Positions 44,189-53,415 of a stretch of 64,000 bases of DNA are shown one piece after another. Source of the DNA: Methylophaga sp. GTDB lineage: Bacteria; Pseudomonadota; Gammaproteobacteria; Nitrosococcales; Methylophagaceae. Location: assembly GCA_002706095.1 (NCBI GenBank), contig PAJP01000021.1, forward strand, positions 434,001 through 498,000, written 5' to 3'. The position numbers and the translations under genes were made by a program. Every line of letters begins with the position of its first letter. Position 1 is the first letter of the stretch. A model generated the notes under the pieces. The model was given only the letters and a program-made list of their open reading frames with translations, made no database searches and had not been told where the DNA came from.

Positions 44189-44692
44189 ATGCTTCAAGTC
44201 AAAGACTTGCCAGATAAGGCAATATTAGAAAAATTTGCTTCACGTTACCCTGATGCGGATGTTGATGCAGTGATGCAGTTTCTTCATCTGTTAGGAGTGG
44301 CTTCTGAGCTTTCTATTGGTTTGGATAAATTTCTCAGTCGCTATCAACTACTTCAAGGCCGGTGGTGGGTCCTCATCCTATTGATGCGTGAAGATAACTT
44401 TGTTTCTTCACCATCTAAGCTCGCTGAAAAAGCGGGTGTCAGTCGTGCGACCATGACTGGCCTGCTTGATGGTCTGTCACGAGAAAAGTTGATAGAACGA
44501 ATTGTTGATGAAAAAGATAAGCGACAAACGCAGATTAAACTCACGTCAAAAGGTCAGAAACAGCTAGATGATGTGATGCCTGATTATTACCAGCGTTTAG
44601 GCAAACTAATGTCGGTGATCGATAAAAATGAAGGCGAAACTTTAATGAGAGTACTGGGCAAGTTAAAACAAAACTTAACTATTTTTGATTAA
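44189..44692 (+). CDS. MarR-family transcriptional regulator
   Basis: A 167-residue winged-helix regulator. The recognition helix region is SPSKLAEKAGVSRATMTGLLDGLSREKLIERI, and the wing is DEKDKRQTQIKLTSKG. It is 44 bases upstream of the SnoaL-like gene, which it may regulate or accompany. The effector is unknown. Confidence 0.88.
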   Translation: MLQVKDLPDKAILEKFASRYPDADVDAVMQFLHLLGVASELSIGLDKFLSRYQLLQGRWWVLILLMREDNFVSSPSKLAEKAGVSRATMTGLLDGLSREKLIERIVDEKDKRQTQIKLTSKGQKQLDDVMPDYYQRLGKLMSVIDKNEGETLMRVLGKLKQNLTIFD

Positions 44693-44736
44693 GTTTATCC
44701 GTTTAGTAATACGTTTATATCTATGAGGAGTATGTA

Positions 44737-45183
44737 ATGAAGAAGTTTTTAGTTTTTTTATTCAGTATGTTTTCTGTTCAACTACCAGTGGTAGCTGAGG
44801 AGCTATCTGTAAACAATCAAGTTGATTTTGCAAATGCTCAATGGAATAAAGCATTTAATGCTGGCGATGTAGATGCGCTGACACAGTTGTATAAAAATGA
44901 TGCCACCTTATCACCGGGTAATGGCGCTATATTAAAAGGTAGAGATGCCATCGGTCAGTTATTCCAGAGCTTTGTCGATAATGGCGTCACAAATCATCGT
45001 ATTGATACGGATAGTATCTATGTGTCGGATAATCAAATAACACAAATAGGCTATTGGCAAGCTGATGGTAAAAATGCTGAAGGTGAAAAGATTAGCTTCG
45101 GCGGTGTTCTATCATTAGTTCTGGCTAAAACAGAAGAGGGTGAATGGGTCATTCAGTCTCATATCTGGAATATGCAGCCATAA
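44737..45183 (+). CDS. Secreted SnoaL/DUF4440-like (NTF2-fold) protein
   Basis: A 148-residue protein with an N-terminal signal peptide (cleavage near VVA-E) and an NTF2-like domain: ANAQWNKAFNAGDVDALTQLY, then LKGRDAIGQLFQSFVDNG. The SgcJ/EcaC and DUF4440 families share this fold. No catalytic assignment is possible. The GGAGTATGTAATG ribosome region and a strong terminator frame the gene. Confidence 0.8.
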   Translation: MKKFLVFLFSMFSVQLPVVAEELSVNNQVDFANAQWNKAFNAGDVDALTQLYKNDATLSPGNGAILKGRDAIGQLFQSFVDNGVTNHRIDTDSIYVSDNQITQIGYWQADGKNAEGEKISFGGVLSLVLAKTEEGEWVIQSHIWNMQP

Positions 45184-45202
45184 ATTAACACCATTAATTC
45201 CC

Positions 45203-45234
45203 AAAAAAGCCCTTCACTGAAGGGCTTTTTTTTT
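45203..45234 (+). terminator. Strong rho-independent terminator
   Basis: A 13-bp perfect stem, 45203-45215 with 45219-45231 (core GCCCTTC/GAAGGGC), a 3-base loop and nine T. It isolates the nitrate island from the upstream genes. Confidence 0.92.
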
Positions 45235-45239
45235 GCTCT

Positions 45240-45274
45240 GAACTCAAATGGTGCAAGTTATTTCATATTGGTGC
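45240..45274 (+). promoter_or_regulatory. Paired NtrC-like enhancer sites upstream of nirB
   Basis: Two 15-base elements, 45240-45254 (GAACTCAAATGGTGC) and 45260-45274 (ATTTCATATTGGTGC), match the NtrC site pattern GCAC-N7-GTGC best in their right halves. Their centres are 20 bases apart, about two helical turns. They sit about 100-130 bases upstream of the start predicted from the sigma54 promoter at 45349, the usual place for NtrC enhancers. Confidence 0.6.
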
Positions 45275-45348
45275 GAAATAAGTATATAAATTACTTAATT
45301 AAAGGCGTCTCAGTTATCTCTCTTAATAAAATCAATGGCTTAGTGTTT

Positions 45349-45364
45349 TGGCACAGTGTTTGCC
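45349..45364 (+). promoter_or_regulatory. Sigma54 (-24/-12) promoter of the nitrite/nitrate reductase operon
   Basis: TGGCAC (45349-45354), five bases, then TTGC (45360-45363) matches the RpoN consensus TGGCAC-N5-TTGCA exactly in the core. GG and GC are ten bases apart. Transcription would start near 45375, 23 bases before nirB. Confidence 0.88.
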
Positions 45365-45397
45365 ATAGTAAGCGGACAATGATTTACGGAGAGATCC

Positions 45398-47830
45398 ATG
45401 AGAGAGAAGTTAGTCCTAATTGGTAATGGTATGGCTGGGGTGCGAACACTGGAAGAGTTGCTCAAACTCGCACCTGATAAATATGACATTACTGTTTTCG
45501 GTGAAGAACCTTACGGTAATTACAACCGCATTATGCTTTCACCTGTGTTGGCAGGTGAAAAAACGATTGATGAGATCATGATTAATGATCTGCAGTGGTA
45601 TGAAGATAACAACATCAAACTGTTATCTGGTAAAAAAGTGACCACAATTGATCGTTTAAATCGAGTCGTGACAGCTGATGATGGTAGCACTGAAAACTAT
45701 GATCGTCTTTTGTTAGCCACAGGTTCACGCCCATTTATGTTGCCTATTCCGGGCTCTGATTTAGAGGGGGTGATCAGTTTCCGTGATATTGCCGATGTCG
45801 ATACGATGTTGGAAACGGCTAAAATCCATAAAAAAGCCGTGGTCATCGGTGGCGGCTTATTGGGTCTGGAAGCAGCCAATGGGCTAATGATTCAAGGTAT
45901 GGATGTCAGCGTTGTTCATATTAGTGATGTGTTAATGAATCAGCAGCTGGATAAACCCGCTTCTGATTTAATGCTGGAAGAACTTAGGGGCAAAGGGCTG
46001 ACGTTTTTGATGGAACATCAGACTGAAGCCATCATTGGTCGTGACCGTGTCGAAAAACTTCGCTTTAAAGATGGCTCTGAAATTGACGCAGACCTGGTTG
46101 TGATGGCCGTGGGTATCCGACCAAACATCGAACTAGCCAGCTCAGCCGGTATTCATTGTGACCGTGGCATCGTGGTAGATGACACCATGCAGACCTTTGA
46201 TCCTAGAATTTATGCCGTAGGTGAGTGTGTTCAACATCGAAGCCAAACCTTTGGTCTGGTGGCGCCTTTATTTGAGCAAGCCAAGGTGTGTTCAAACCAT
46301 TTGGCCCAAATGGGGATTGCACGGTATATCAGTTCAGTGACCTCAACTAAATTAAAAGTGACGGGCATCGATCTGTTTTCTGCGGGTGATTTTCTTGGTG
46401 ATGACGATACTGAAGATTTGGTATTTAAAGATGCAGCCAGAAAGGTTTATAAAAAGCTGGTAATAAAAGATAACCAATTGGTCGGTGCTGTGCTTTATGG
46501 CGATACAGTCGATGGGGCCTGGTACTTCCAATTAATGCGTGATGGCACTGATATTTCAGATATTCGTGAAAATATGTTGTTTGGTCAACATCATCTGGGT
46601 GATTCAGGGCATGGCCCGTCTAACTCGGTTGATGGTTTGCCTGATGATGCTGAAATTTGTGGCTGTAATGGCGTCTGTAAAGGTGATATTGTGCAGGCGA
46701 TTTCAAAACATGGCTTGTTTACTTTGGATGAAGTCAAAGCCCATACCAAAGCATCAGCGTCTTGTGGATCATGTACAGGTTTAGTTGAACAGTTACTGGC
46801 ATCCACTTTGGGCGGTGACTTTAATGACACACCCAGCAAGAAGCCAATGTGTGGCTGCACCGATTTGTCGCATGCTGAAGTCAGAGCCGCGATTATTGAA
46901 AAATCACTGAAAAACATTCCAGATTTGATGTCTGCACTTGAGTGGAAAACAGAAGATGGCTGCCACTCATGTCGTCCTGCTTTGAACTACTACATGTTAA
47001 GTAGCTGGCCAAATGAGTATCAGGATGATCCTCAGTCACGTTTCATTAATGAACGTGTGCATGCCAATATTCAGAAAGACGGCACCTATTCGGTAGTACC
47101 CAGAATTTGGGGTGGTGTAACCAACCCAAGAGAGTTACGTGCAATTGCAGATATTTCCGAAAAATACAATGTTCCCACAGTCAAAATAACCGGTGGTCAA
47201 CGAATCGATCTTCTCGGTATAAAGAAAGAAGACTTACCCAAAATGTGGGCAGATCTGAGTGATGCTGGTTTCGTTTCTGGTCATGCCTACGGTAAGTCCC
47301 TGCGGACAGTTAAAACCTGTGTTGGATCAGAATGGTGTCGTTTCGGCACGCAAGACTCTACTGGCCTGGGTATTAAAGCTGAAAAAATGACATGGGGAAG
47401 TTGGACACCTCATAAATTCAAGATTGCCGTCTCTGGCTGTCCACGTAACTGTGCAGAAGCAACTATCAAAGACTTCGGTATTGTCTGTGTTGATTCTGGC
47501 TACGAACTTCATGTTGGTGGTAACGGTGGGATTAAAGTCCGAGCAACAGACTTTCTCACCAAAGTTGCCACCGAAGAAGAAGCCTTGGAGTATTGCGCGG
47601 CCTTTATGCAGTTATATCGTGAAGAAGCTCACTATTTAGAACGTACCGCACCTTGGATTGAGCGTGTTGGTTTGAAACATGTGACTTCAGCTGTGGTGGA
47701 TGATGAAGTGAATCGTAAGCGGTTGGCTGAGCGTTTCCATGAATCACAAAAGAATGCACAGGTCGATCCTTGGGCTGAGCACGCTGCCAAATACAAAGAT
47801 AACTATATCCCGATTAAACAAGTAGTGTAG
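45398..47830 (+). CDS. nirB: Assimilatory nitrite reductase [NAD(P)H], large subunit
   Basis: An 810-residue siroheme enzyme reducing nitrite to ammonium. The N-terminal FAD/NAD domain (1-~400) has GNGMAGVRTLEEL and VIGGGLLGLEAANGL. Two BFD-like [2Fe-2S] segments follow (CGCNGVC with CGSC, and CGCTD with CHSC). The C-terminal siroheme/[4Fe-4S] domain is marked by CVGSEWCRFG and SGCPRNCAEA. The ATG follows GGAGAGATCC. It heads an operon with nirD, nasA and a porin. Confidence 0.95.
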   Translation: MREKLVLIGNGMAGVRTLEELLKLAPDKYDITVFGEEPYGNYNRIMLSPVLAGEKTIDEIMINDLQWYEDNNIKLLSGKKVTTIDRLNRVVTADDGSTENYDRLLLATGSRPFMLPIPGSDLEGVISFRDIADVDTMLETAKIHKKAVVIGGGLLGLEAANGLMIQGMDVSVVHISDVLMNQQLDKPASDLMLEELRGKGLTFLMEHQTEAIIGRDRVEKLRFKDGSEIDADLVVMAVGIRPNIELASSAGIHCDRGIVVDDTMQTFDPRIYAVGECVQHRSQTFGLVAPLFEQAKVCSNHLAQMGIARYISSVTSTKLKVTGIDLFSAGDFLGDDDTEDLVFKDAARKVYKKLVIKDNQLVGAVLYGDTVDGAWYFQLMRDGTDISDIRENMLFGQHHLGDSGHGPSNSVDGLPDDAEICGCNGVCKGDIVQAISKHGLFTLDEVKAHTKASASCGSCTGLVEQLLASTLGGDFNDTPSKKPMCGCTDLSHAEVRAAIIEKSLKNIPDLMSALEWKTEDGCHSCRPALNYYMLSSWPNEYQDDPQSRFINERVHANIQKDGTYSVVPRIWGGVTNPRELRAIADISEKYNVPTVKITGGQRIDLLGIKKEDLPKMWADLSDAGFVSGHAYGKSLRTVKTCVGSEWCRFGTQDSTGLGIKAEKMTWGSWTPHKFKIAVSGCPRNCAEATIKDFGIVCVDSGYELHVGGNGGIKVRATDFLTKVATEEEALEYCAAFMQLYREEAHYLERTAPWIERVGLKHVTSAVVDDEVNRKRLAERFHESQKNAQVDPWAEHAAKYKDNYIPIKQVV

Positions 47831-47838
47831 AGGTAACT

Positions 47839-48144
47839 ATGAGCTGGACTGAAGTTGGCCCCTTGGTCGATATTCCGAAAAAAGGATCACGTGTACTCGT
47901 GACAGCCGAGGGTGATGTGGCGGTATTTCGCACCTCAGGTGATCAGATATTTGCGTTATTTGATCAGTGCCCTCATAAAAAAGGGCCGTTGTCTCAGGGG
48001 ATTGTTTACGATAACCGTGTGGCCTGCCCTTTGCATAACTGGGTTATTGATATGAATAGTGGCGAAGCTACTGGTCCTGATGAAGGCTGTACCCGCACAT
48101 TTGAGACAAAAATTGAAAACGGTACGGTTTTTATTTCTCTGTAA
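47839..48144 (+). CDS. nirD: Nitrite reductase small subunit, Rieske-type
   Basis: A 101-residue Rieske ferredoxin-like subunit. The cluster motifs are CPHKKGPLSQG and CPLHNWVID, so the Cys-His pairs that bind [2Fe-2S] appear present; in many NirD proteins they are lost. It lies eight bases after nirB, as in other NirBD systems. Confidence 0.93.
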   Translation: MSWTEVGPLVDIPKKGSRVLVTAEGDVAVFRTSGDQIFALFDQCPHKKGPLSQGIVYDNRVACPLHNWVIDMNSGEATGPDEGCTRTFETKIENGTVFISL

Positions 48145-48165
48145 TCTGATAAAGAGTCTCTAATT

Positions 48166-50817
48166 TTGGCTGAACAACAAACGACAACAAAGACGACTTG
48201 TCCTTACTGCGGTGTGGGGTGTGGTGTTTTAGCAACCCCACTTGAAACTGGCACAGTACAAATTGAAGGTGATGCACAACATCCTGCCAATTTAGGCCGT
48301 TTATGTTCTAAGGGATCGGCACTAGGCGACACTCTCGATTTGGGTAACCGTTTGCTACACCCCAAAGTTGATGGCAAGCGAGTCCCGTGGGAGCAAGCCA
48401 TAACATCAGTGGCTAGAGGCTTTAGTGAGATCATTGCTAAACACGGTCCAGAGTCTGTGGCGTTTTATGTGTCGGGCCAAGTGTTAACAGAAGATTACTA
48501 TACGGCGAATAAATTGATGAAAGGGTTTATTGGTGGCGCGAACATCGACACCAATTCACGGCTGTGTATGTCATCAGCGGTGGCGGCTTACAAGCGAGCC
48601 TTTGGCAGTGACACAGTGCCCTGTAGTTATGAAGATATTGAATTAGCTGATCTTGTCGTGTTGACTGGTTCTAACTTAGCCTGGTGTCATCCTGTGATTT
48701 ATCAGCGGTTGAAGCAAGCGAAAGAAGATCGCCCAGAAATGAAAGTTGTGGTGATTGACCCTCGCAAAACAGCCACTTGTGATATTGCTGATTTACATTT
48801 GCCGTTGCGGCCAGGCTCTGATGCCACATTGTTTAATGGTTTGTTGCACTATCTAAAAAAAGAAGATTACCTGGATCTTGAGTTTCTTGAAGCGCACACC
48901 GAAGGGTTTGCCTCGGCAACGTCAGTAGCAAAAGCATCCGCTGGCTCCATTCCTCAAGTGGCCGCTGTCACAGAGTTACAAGAGCAGGATATCATTAAGT
49001 TTTATCAGTTGTTTGCCTCAACCGAAAAAGTCGTGACAGTGTATTCTCAGGGGATCAATCAGTCGACGACAGGAACTGACAAATGTAACAGTATTATCAA
49101 TTGTCATCTTGCCTCTGGGCGTATTGGTCAGCCAGGCATGGGGCCGTTTTCGTTTACAGGTCAACCCAATGCTATGGGCGGACGAGAAGTGGGCGGCTTA
49201 AGTAATCAGTTAGCCGCGCATATGGAAATTACTAATCCTGAACATCATGATCGTGTGGCACGCTTTTGGAAAGCAGATAATTTAGCCAAAGAAAATGGCG
49301 CCAAAGCCATTGATATGTTTGAGCAGATTGCCAGTGGCAAAATCAAAGCTATCTGGATTACGGCGACGAATCCCGTTGTGAGTCTGCCTGATGCCGATAA
49401 GGTCAAGGACGCATTGAAAAAATGTGAATTGGTGGTGGTGTCTGAATGTGAGGAGAATACCGATACCACAGCGTTAGCTGATATTTTGTTACCCGCCGCT
49501 GCCTGGGGTGAGAAAGACGGTATGGTAACCAATTCAGAAAGACGAATTAGTCGTCAGCGCTCATTCTTGCCCTTGCCGGGCGAAGCGAAACCTGACTGGT
49601 GGATTATTACTCAGGTCGCGAGAAAAATGGGATTTGAAGCCGCCTTTCCATTTGAGAAGCCAGCAGATGTATTTAGAGAACATGCACAACTCTCGGCTTT
49701 TGAAAATGAAGGTAGCCGTGACTTTAACATTGCCGGACTAGCCGATATAAGTGATGAGGACTACGACAATCTGATTCCCATACAGTGGCCAGTCATCAAT
49801 AAAGCTGATAACGGCACTGCCAGATTATTTAGCGATAAGCAGTTTTTTACCCCTTCAGGCAAAGCCAGAATGATCAGTGTTGAACCTAAGCTGCCTTATC
49901 ATCAGGTATCAGATGAATATCCCTTAGTTTTAAATACGGGTCGTATTCGTGATCAATGGCATACCATGACACGGACAGGTAGAGCCGTCAGATTGAACGC
50001 CCATATTCCGGAGCCGATGGTTCAGGTTCATCCGCTGGATGCAGCGAATTTCCATCTAGTGGATGGTTCACTGGCAGAAATAAAGAGTCGTTGGGGGGAG
50101 ATGATAGTCCGGGTTGTGGTAACCGATGAGCAACGGCCGGGCAGTATTTTTGTCCCCATCCATTGGAGTGATCAGTACGCTTCAATGGCACGGGTTGATG
50201 CGTTAGTTGCTGCTGTTTATGACCCTATCTCTGGTCAGCCTGAGTCGAAACATACCCCTGTCAACATACGCGCCTATAAACCTGTTTGGCATGGCTTTAT
50301 TTTGTCGCGGCACCCCATCACGGTCAAAGATGCTAACTACTGGGTGAAAGTGCGTGGTGCTGAATTCTGGCGTTATGAGATTGCTGGTCAGCATGCATTA
50401 GATGAGCCGGCTAAATGGGCACAACGACACTTAGGGGAAGAGGGCGAATGGCTTGATTTTATTGATGCCAAAGCGGGACGTTATCGAGCTGGACAAATTA
50501 AACGTAACAGGCTGGAAGGCGTTGTTTTCATCGCGCCAAGTCATGATTTGCCTGCGCGTTCCTGGTTATCCCAGTTATTTAGTTTAAGCAGTCTGTCGGA
50601 TGCTGACAGATACAGTTTGCTGGTCGGCCAACCCAGCCAGGGACAAAAAGATGCAGGACAAATTGTTTGCTCATGTTTTGGTGTCGGTCAGAATACCATC
50701 AATGAAGCTATTCATTCCGGTCATGTTAATTCTGTGGATGAGATTGGTAAAAAACTGAAAGCCGGCACAAATTGTGGGTCTTGTGTGCCTGAGTTAAAAC
50801 AATTATTAGCGCGCTAA
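48166..50817 (+). CDS. nasA: Assimilatory nitrate reductase catalytic subunit
   Basis: An 883-residue molybdopterin enzyme reducing nitrate to nitrite. The N-terminal [4Fe-4S] ligands are C12, C15, C19 and C47 (CPYCGVGCG, then GRLCSKG). The bis-MGD domains include GANIDTNSRLCMSS and GQPNAMGGREVGGL. A C-terminal BFD-like [2Fe-2S] domain (CSCFGVGQNTI, then NCGSC) resembles Klebsiella NasA. The start is TTG (48166), with AAAGAG nine bases upstream. No separate NADH-linked reductase subunit (Klebsiella NasC type) is in the window, so its electron donor is open. Confidence 0.93.
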   Translation: MAEQQTTTKTTCPYCGVGCGVLATPLETGTVQIEGDAQHPANLGRLCSKGSALGDTLDLGNRLLHPKVDGKRVPWEQAITSVARGFSEIIAKHGPESVAFYVSGQVLTEDYYTANKLMKGFIGGANIDTNSRLCMSSAVAAYKRAFGSDTVPCSYEDIELADLVVLTGSNLAWCHPVIYQRLKQAKEDRPEMKVVVIDPRKTATCDIADLHLPLRPGSDATLFNGLLHYLKKEDYLDLEFLEAHTEGFASATSVAKASAGSIPQVAAVTELQEQDIIKFYQLFASTEKVVTVYSQGINQSTTGTDKCNSIINCHLASGRIGQPGMGPFSFTGQPNAMGGREVGGLSNQLAAHMEITNPEHHDRVARFWKADNLAKENGAKAIDMFEQIASGKIKAIWITATNPVVSLPDADKVKDALKKCELVVVSECEENTDTTALADILLPAAAWGEKDGMVTNSERRISRQRSFLPLPGEAKPDWWIITQVARKMGFEAAFPFEKPADVFREHAQLSAFENEGSRDFNIAGLADISDEDYDNLIPIQWPVINKADNGTARLFSDKQFFTPSGKARMISVEPKLPYHQVSDEYPLVLNTGRIRDQWHTMTRTGRAVRLNAHIPEPMVQVHPLDAANFHLVDGSLAEIKSRWGEMIVRVVVTDEQRPGSIFVPIHWSDQYASMARVDALVAAVYDPISGQPESKHTPVNIRAYKPVWHGFILSRHPITVKDANYWVKVRGAEFWRYEIAGQHALDEPAKWAQRHLGEEGEWLDFIDAKAGRYRAGQIKRNRLEGVVFIAPSHDLPARSWLSQLFSLSSLSDADRYSLLVGQPSQGQKDAGQIVCSCFGVGQNTINEAIHSGHVNSVDEIGKKLKAGTNCGSCVPELKQLLAR

Positions 50818-50943
50818 TGGTGAGTACTACCTTATTTAGAATACTGTCTGTCTGCAATGAAGCAGCTGAGGTGAAGTCGTTAAATGGTTGATTTTAAAGC
50901 CAGTTATTTATCAATAGTGGCTTAATTTGCAGAGGAAAAAAGA

Positions 50944-52197
50944 ATGCCAAAACTTAAAAAGCTAAGCGTGATGTCGTTACTGAGCACAGGACTGGCGAGT
51001 ATCGCTTTGCTACCTGCTACTGTCGTAGCAAATGACAGCTTTTACGATGCCTTAACGGGAGGCAAAGTCAGTTTTTCTGCCCGCTTACGGTATGAGTCGG
51101 TTGAGCAGGATAATAGTTTGAAAGATGCCGATGCTGTCACCTTACGTACAACTTTAGGTTACAAGACTGGTGATTTCCATGGCTTCGGTGCCTTTCTTGA
51201 ACTCGAAGATGTGTCAGATTTGGCAGGCAATTATGAAGAGTACCCACAAACAGCAGTTAAAAAGTACTCAGTTATAGCCGATCCGAATGGCACAGAAGTC
51301 AACCAGGCTTATCTGAGTTATAACGGTTTTGATACAGAGGTAAAGTTAGGTCGACAAGAGCTGACTTACCGTGATGCACCATTTCATCGTTTTATCGGTA
51401 ATGTGCTTTGGCGTCAAAATCATCAATCCTTTGATGCTGTGAGTCTGCGTAATACGTCAATTAAAGATCTTAAATTGAGTTATGCCTATATCAACAAGGT
51501 GAATACGATCTTTGGTGATGATTTGACGGCTGGTTTGATAGATGATGGGGTGATTGATATGGATAGTCACCTGTTTAATGTGCAATATTCAGGCTTATTC
51601 ATTGGCAAATTAGAAGCCTACAGTTACTTGCTGGATTATGAAGATGCGGCTAAAGATAACCCTAATTCAACGGCAACCTATGGTTTGAGGTTATCAGGTG
51701 CCAAGCCTATCAATGACAGTGTAACGGCAGTTTACACTGCAGAGTATGCAACACAACATGACTATGCCGATGGGAAAATGGACCCTCAGGACTACTACTT
51801 AGTGGAACTGGGTGGTAAATATCAAGGTTGGTTAGCAAAGCTATCTTATGAAGTGCAAGAGGGTGACGGCACCTATAGTTTTAAAACGCCCTTAGGGACG
51901 AACCATGCTTTTCAAGGTTGGGCTGATGTCTTTTTAACCACGCCAAACGCAGGTCTTATTGATACTTATTTCACCGTCGTGGGTAATGTGGCAGGTGCAA
52001 AACTGATTGCGGTGTACCATAATTTTGAAACGGATAAAGGCAGCCTTGATGCGGGTAATGAGTTTGATGTGATGTTGCAAAAAACCTTTATGGAACATTA
52101 CACGCTAGGTATCTCTTATGCCGACTACAATGCCGACAAAGAATTCGGTGGGGTGGATACGGATAAATTCTGGTTATACGGACAGCTAAAGTTCTAA
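50944..52197 (+). CDS. Outer-membrane beta-barrel protein of the nitrate operon
   Basis: A 417-residue protein with a signal peptide ending near VVA-N (about 29) and an alginate-export/porin-like barrel (RLRYESVEQDN, EVKLGRQELTYRD), ending FWLYGQLKF with the terminal Phe typical of outer-membrane proteins. It follows nasA by 126 bases with no terminator between, and a strong terminator follows it. It may admit nitrate or nitrite, which is an inference from position. 50818-50943 holds only an AAGCCA/TGGCTT hairpin with a 15-base loop. Confidence 0.75.
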   Translation: MPKLKKLSVMSLLSTGLASIALLPATVVANDSFYDALTGGKVSFSARLRYESVEQDNSLKDADAVTLRTTLGYKTGDFHGFGAFLELEDVSDLAGNYEEYPQTAVKKYSVIADPNGTEVNQAYLSYNGFDTEVKLGRQELTYRDAPFHRFIGNVLWRQNHQSFDAVSLRNTSIKDLKLSYAYINKVNTIFGDDLTAGLIDDGVIDMDSHLFNVQYSGLFIGKLEAYSYLLDYEDAAKDNPNSTATYGLRLSGAKPINDSVTAVYTAEYATQHDYADGKMDPQDYYLVELGGKYQGWLAKLSYEVQEGDGTYSFKTPLGTNHAFQGWADVFLTTPNAGLIDTYFTVVGNVAGAKLIAVYHNFETDKGSLDAGNEFDVMLQKTFMEHYTLGISYADYNADKEFGGVDTDKFWLYGQLKF

Positions 52198-52213
52198 AGA
52201 ATACTCCTCATTG

Positions 52214-52239
52214 AGCCGGGCACTGCCCGGCTTTTTTTT
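52214..52239 (+). terminator. Terminator of the nirBD-nasA-porin operon
   Basis: An 8-bp GC-rich stem AGCCGGGC/GCCCGGCT (52214-52221 with 52225-52232), a 3-base loop, then T8. Confidence 0.92.
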
Positions 52240-52252
52240 GCCTGTTCAATCT

Positions 52253-52298
52253 GCACCAGAATTGTTCATCAGTCATATCAACAACACCATTTTGAAGC
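52253..52298 (+). promoter_or_regulatory. Two weak NtrC-like sites upstream of the sensor operon
   Basis: GCACCAGAATTGTTC (52253-52267) and ACACCATTTTGAAGC (52284-52298) each match about 10 of 15 positions of the E. coli glnA NtrC site. Their centres are 31 bases apart, near three helical turns, and 80-120 bases upstream of the start predicted from the sigma54 promoter at 52352. They are supported mainly by placement. Confidence 0.42.
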
Positions 52299-52351
52299 AG
52301 TTTATGTACCACTTAAATTTATAAGTGACTGTATTTTAATAAGTATTTTGT

Positions 52352-52366
52352 TGGCACACCTTATGC
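52352..52366 (+). promoter_or_regulatory. Sigma54 promoter of the peptide/NIT/ANTAR operon
   Basis: TGGCAC (52352-52357), five bases, then ATGC (52363-52366). Both the GG and GC doublets are present at the required ten-base separation, with one mismatch from TTGC. The predicted start is near 52378, 27 bases before the 37-codon gene. Confidence 0.78.
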
Positions 52367-52404
52367 AGTTTATTACCTGAGTCCACTAATGCAAGGAGCA
52401 TGTC

Positions 52405-52518
52405 ATGGGATATTTTGTTGACTTAATGATGGTAGTGAAAGAAGTAGTGAAGTTGATTTTTATGGTAATGATTTCGCCTTTAGGGATTATGGCGGGCTAT
52501 CTCGCAACCTGGGAATGA
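52405..52518 (+). CDS. 37-residue single-helix membrane peptide
   Basis: This short gene has an AAGGAG ribosome site at 52393-52398, six bases before the ATG. The product has two acidic/basic residues at the N-terminal side and then a continuous hydrophobic helix (about 14-34: VVKLIFMVMISPLGIMAGYL), ending in ATWE. It is the first gene after the sigma54 promoter and lies 33 bases before the NIT-type sensor, itself membrane-anchored. It may assist or modulate that sensor. I know of no family. Confidence 0.65.
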   Translation: MGYFVDLMMVVKEVVKLIFMVMISPLGIMAGYLATWE

Positions 52519-52551
52519 CACCGTTCTAGCTAATTTCACTGGAGAACAAAG

Positions 52552-53415
52552 ATGTATCCATTGATCATCGGTGGCATAGTTGTCACTGGCATGCTTTTTA
52601 TCGTTTATAAACTGCTGTCTGATCGTTATCAGCTCAGACAGCGAGTTAAACGAGGCATATTACTGACCAACCATTTACGGTTGGTGGTTGAACATTGCCA
52701 AAAACATCGTGGCACAAGCAATGCGGTAGTCAGTGGGAATGAGAAATTATTGCCACAAATGATTCAGTTACAGAATAATATCGACAATCTGATTGGTAGT
52801 GATATGAGTCATTCACTATCAGATTTTCCTCAATGGCAATCTTTCATAGAGCATTGGCCAAGGCTTAAACAGCATGCTTTGGCTAGGGATCTGACGCCAC
52901 AGAATATTGTCAGACAGCATAGTCTAATGATCGATGGGCAGCTGATGCTGCTGGATGAGGTCATGAGAGCATACGATTTACATCGCTTAATGCTCGACTC
53001 ATGTACACGGGTTTCCGAAATTTGTATTGATACTTTACGAGTTGCAGAGATTCTCGGCTACACAAGAGCAATCGGATCAGGTGTTTGTGCTCGAGGTACG
53101 TGCTTGGCTGCTGACCGAATCTTGCTTGAGTTTTTACGTATTTCAGTCAAAACCACATCTGAACGATTACTGTCTGAAGTTAAATTAATAAACAACACTG
53201 ATCTGACTTCTTCCTTGGAAACATCCTCTACCGCCATTCGCCAGCAAATAGATGCTTTGCTGGAAATGGTCGATAAACGCGTGCTTCAACGAGGTCAGTT
53301 GAAGCTTGATAGTCATGAATATTTTACTCTCTCTACGCGGGCAATTGATGAAGTGCTGAAGATTTTCAGCATCATTATTCAATATGCCTCCAAACAACAC
53401 ACCAGAATGATATGA
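52552..53415 (+). CDS. Membrane-anchored NIT-type nitrate/nitrite sensor
   Basis: A 287-residue protein. One N-terminal membrane helix (about 3-21) is followed by an all-helical region with CQKHRGTSNAVVSGN (49-63), the motif of the nitrate/nitrite-sensing NIT domain (usual form ERG-S-G). Klebsiella NasR is a NIT-ANTAR fusion. Here the NIT-like protein and an ANTAR protein are separate genes overlapping by four bases (ATGA at 53412-53415). It is presumed to bind nitrate and control the ANTAR partner. The membrane anchor is unlike soluble NasR. Confidence 0.75.
   Translation: MYPLIIGGIVVTGMLFIVYKLLSDRYQLRQRVKRGILLTNHLRLVVEHCQKHRGTSNAVVSGNEKLLPQMIQLQNNIDNLIGSDMSHSLSDFPQWQSFIEHWPRLKQHALARDLTPQNIVRQHSLMIDGQLMLLDEVMRAYDLHRLMLDSCTRVSEICIDTLRVAEILGYTRAIGSGVCARGTCLAADRILLEFLRISVKTTSERLLSEVKLINNTDLTSSLETSSTAIRQQIDALLEMVDKRVLQRGQLKLDSHEYFTLSTRAIDEVLKIFSIIIQYASKQHTRMI

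Noticed and set aside
50866..50943. Hairpin AAGCCA/TGGCTT before the nitrate-operon porin as a terminator
   Set aside because: The loop is 15 bases and no U-tract follows, so it is unlikely to separate the porin from nasA.
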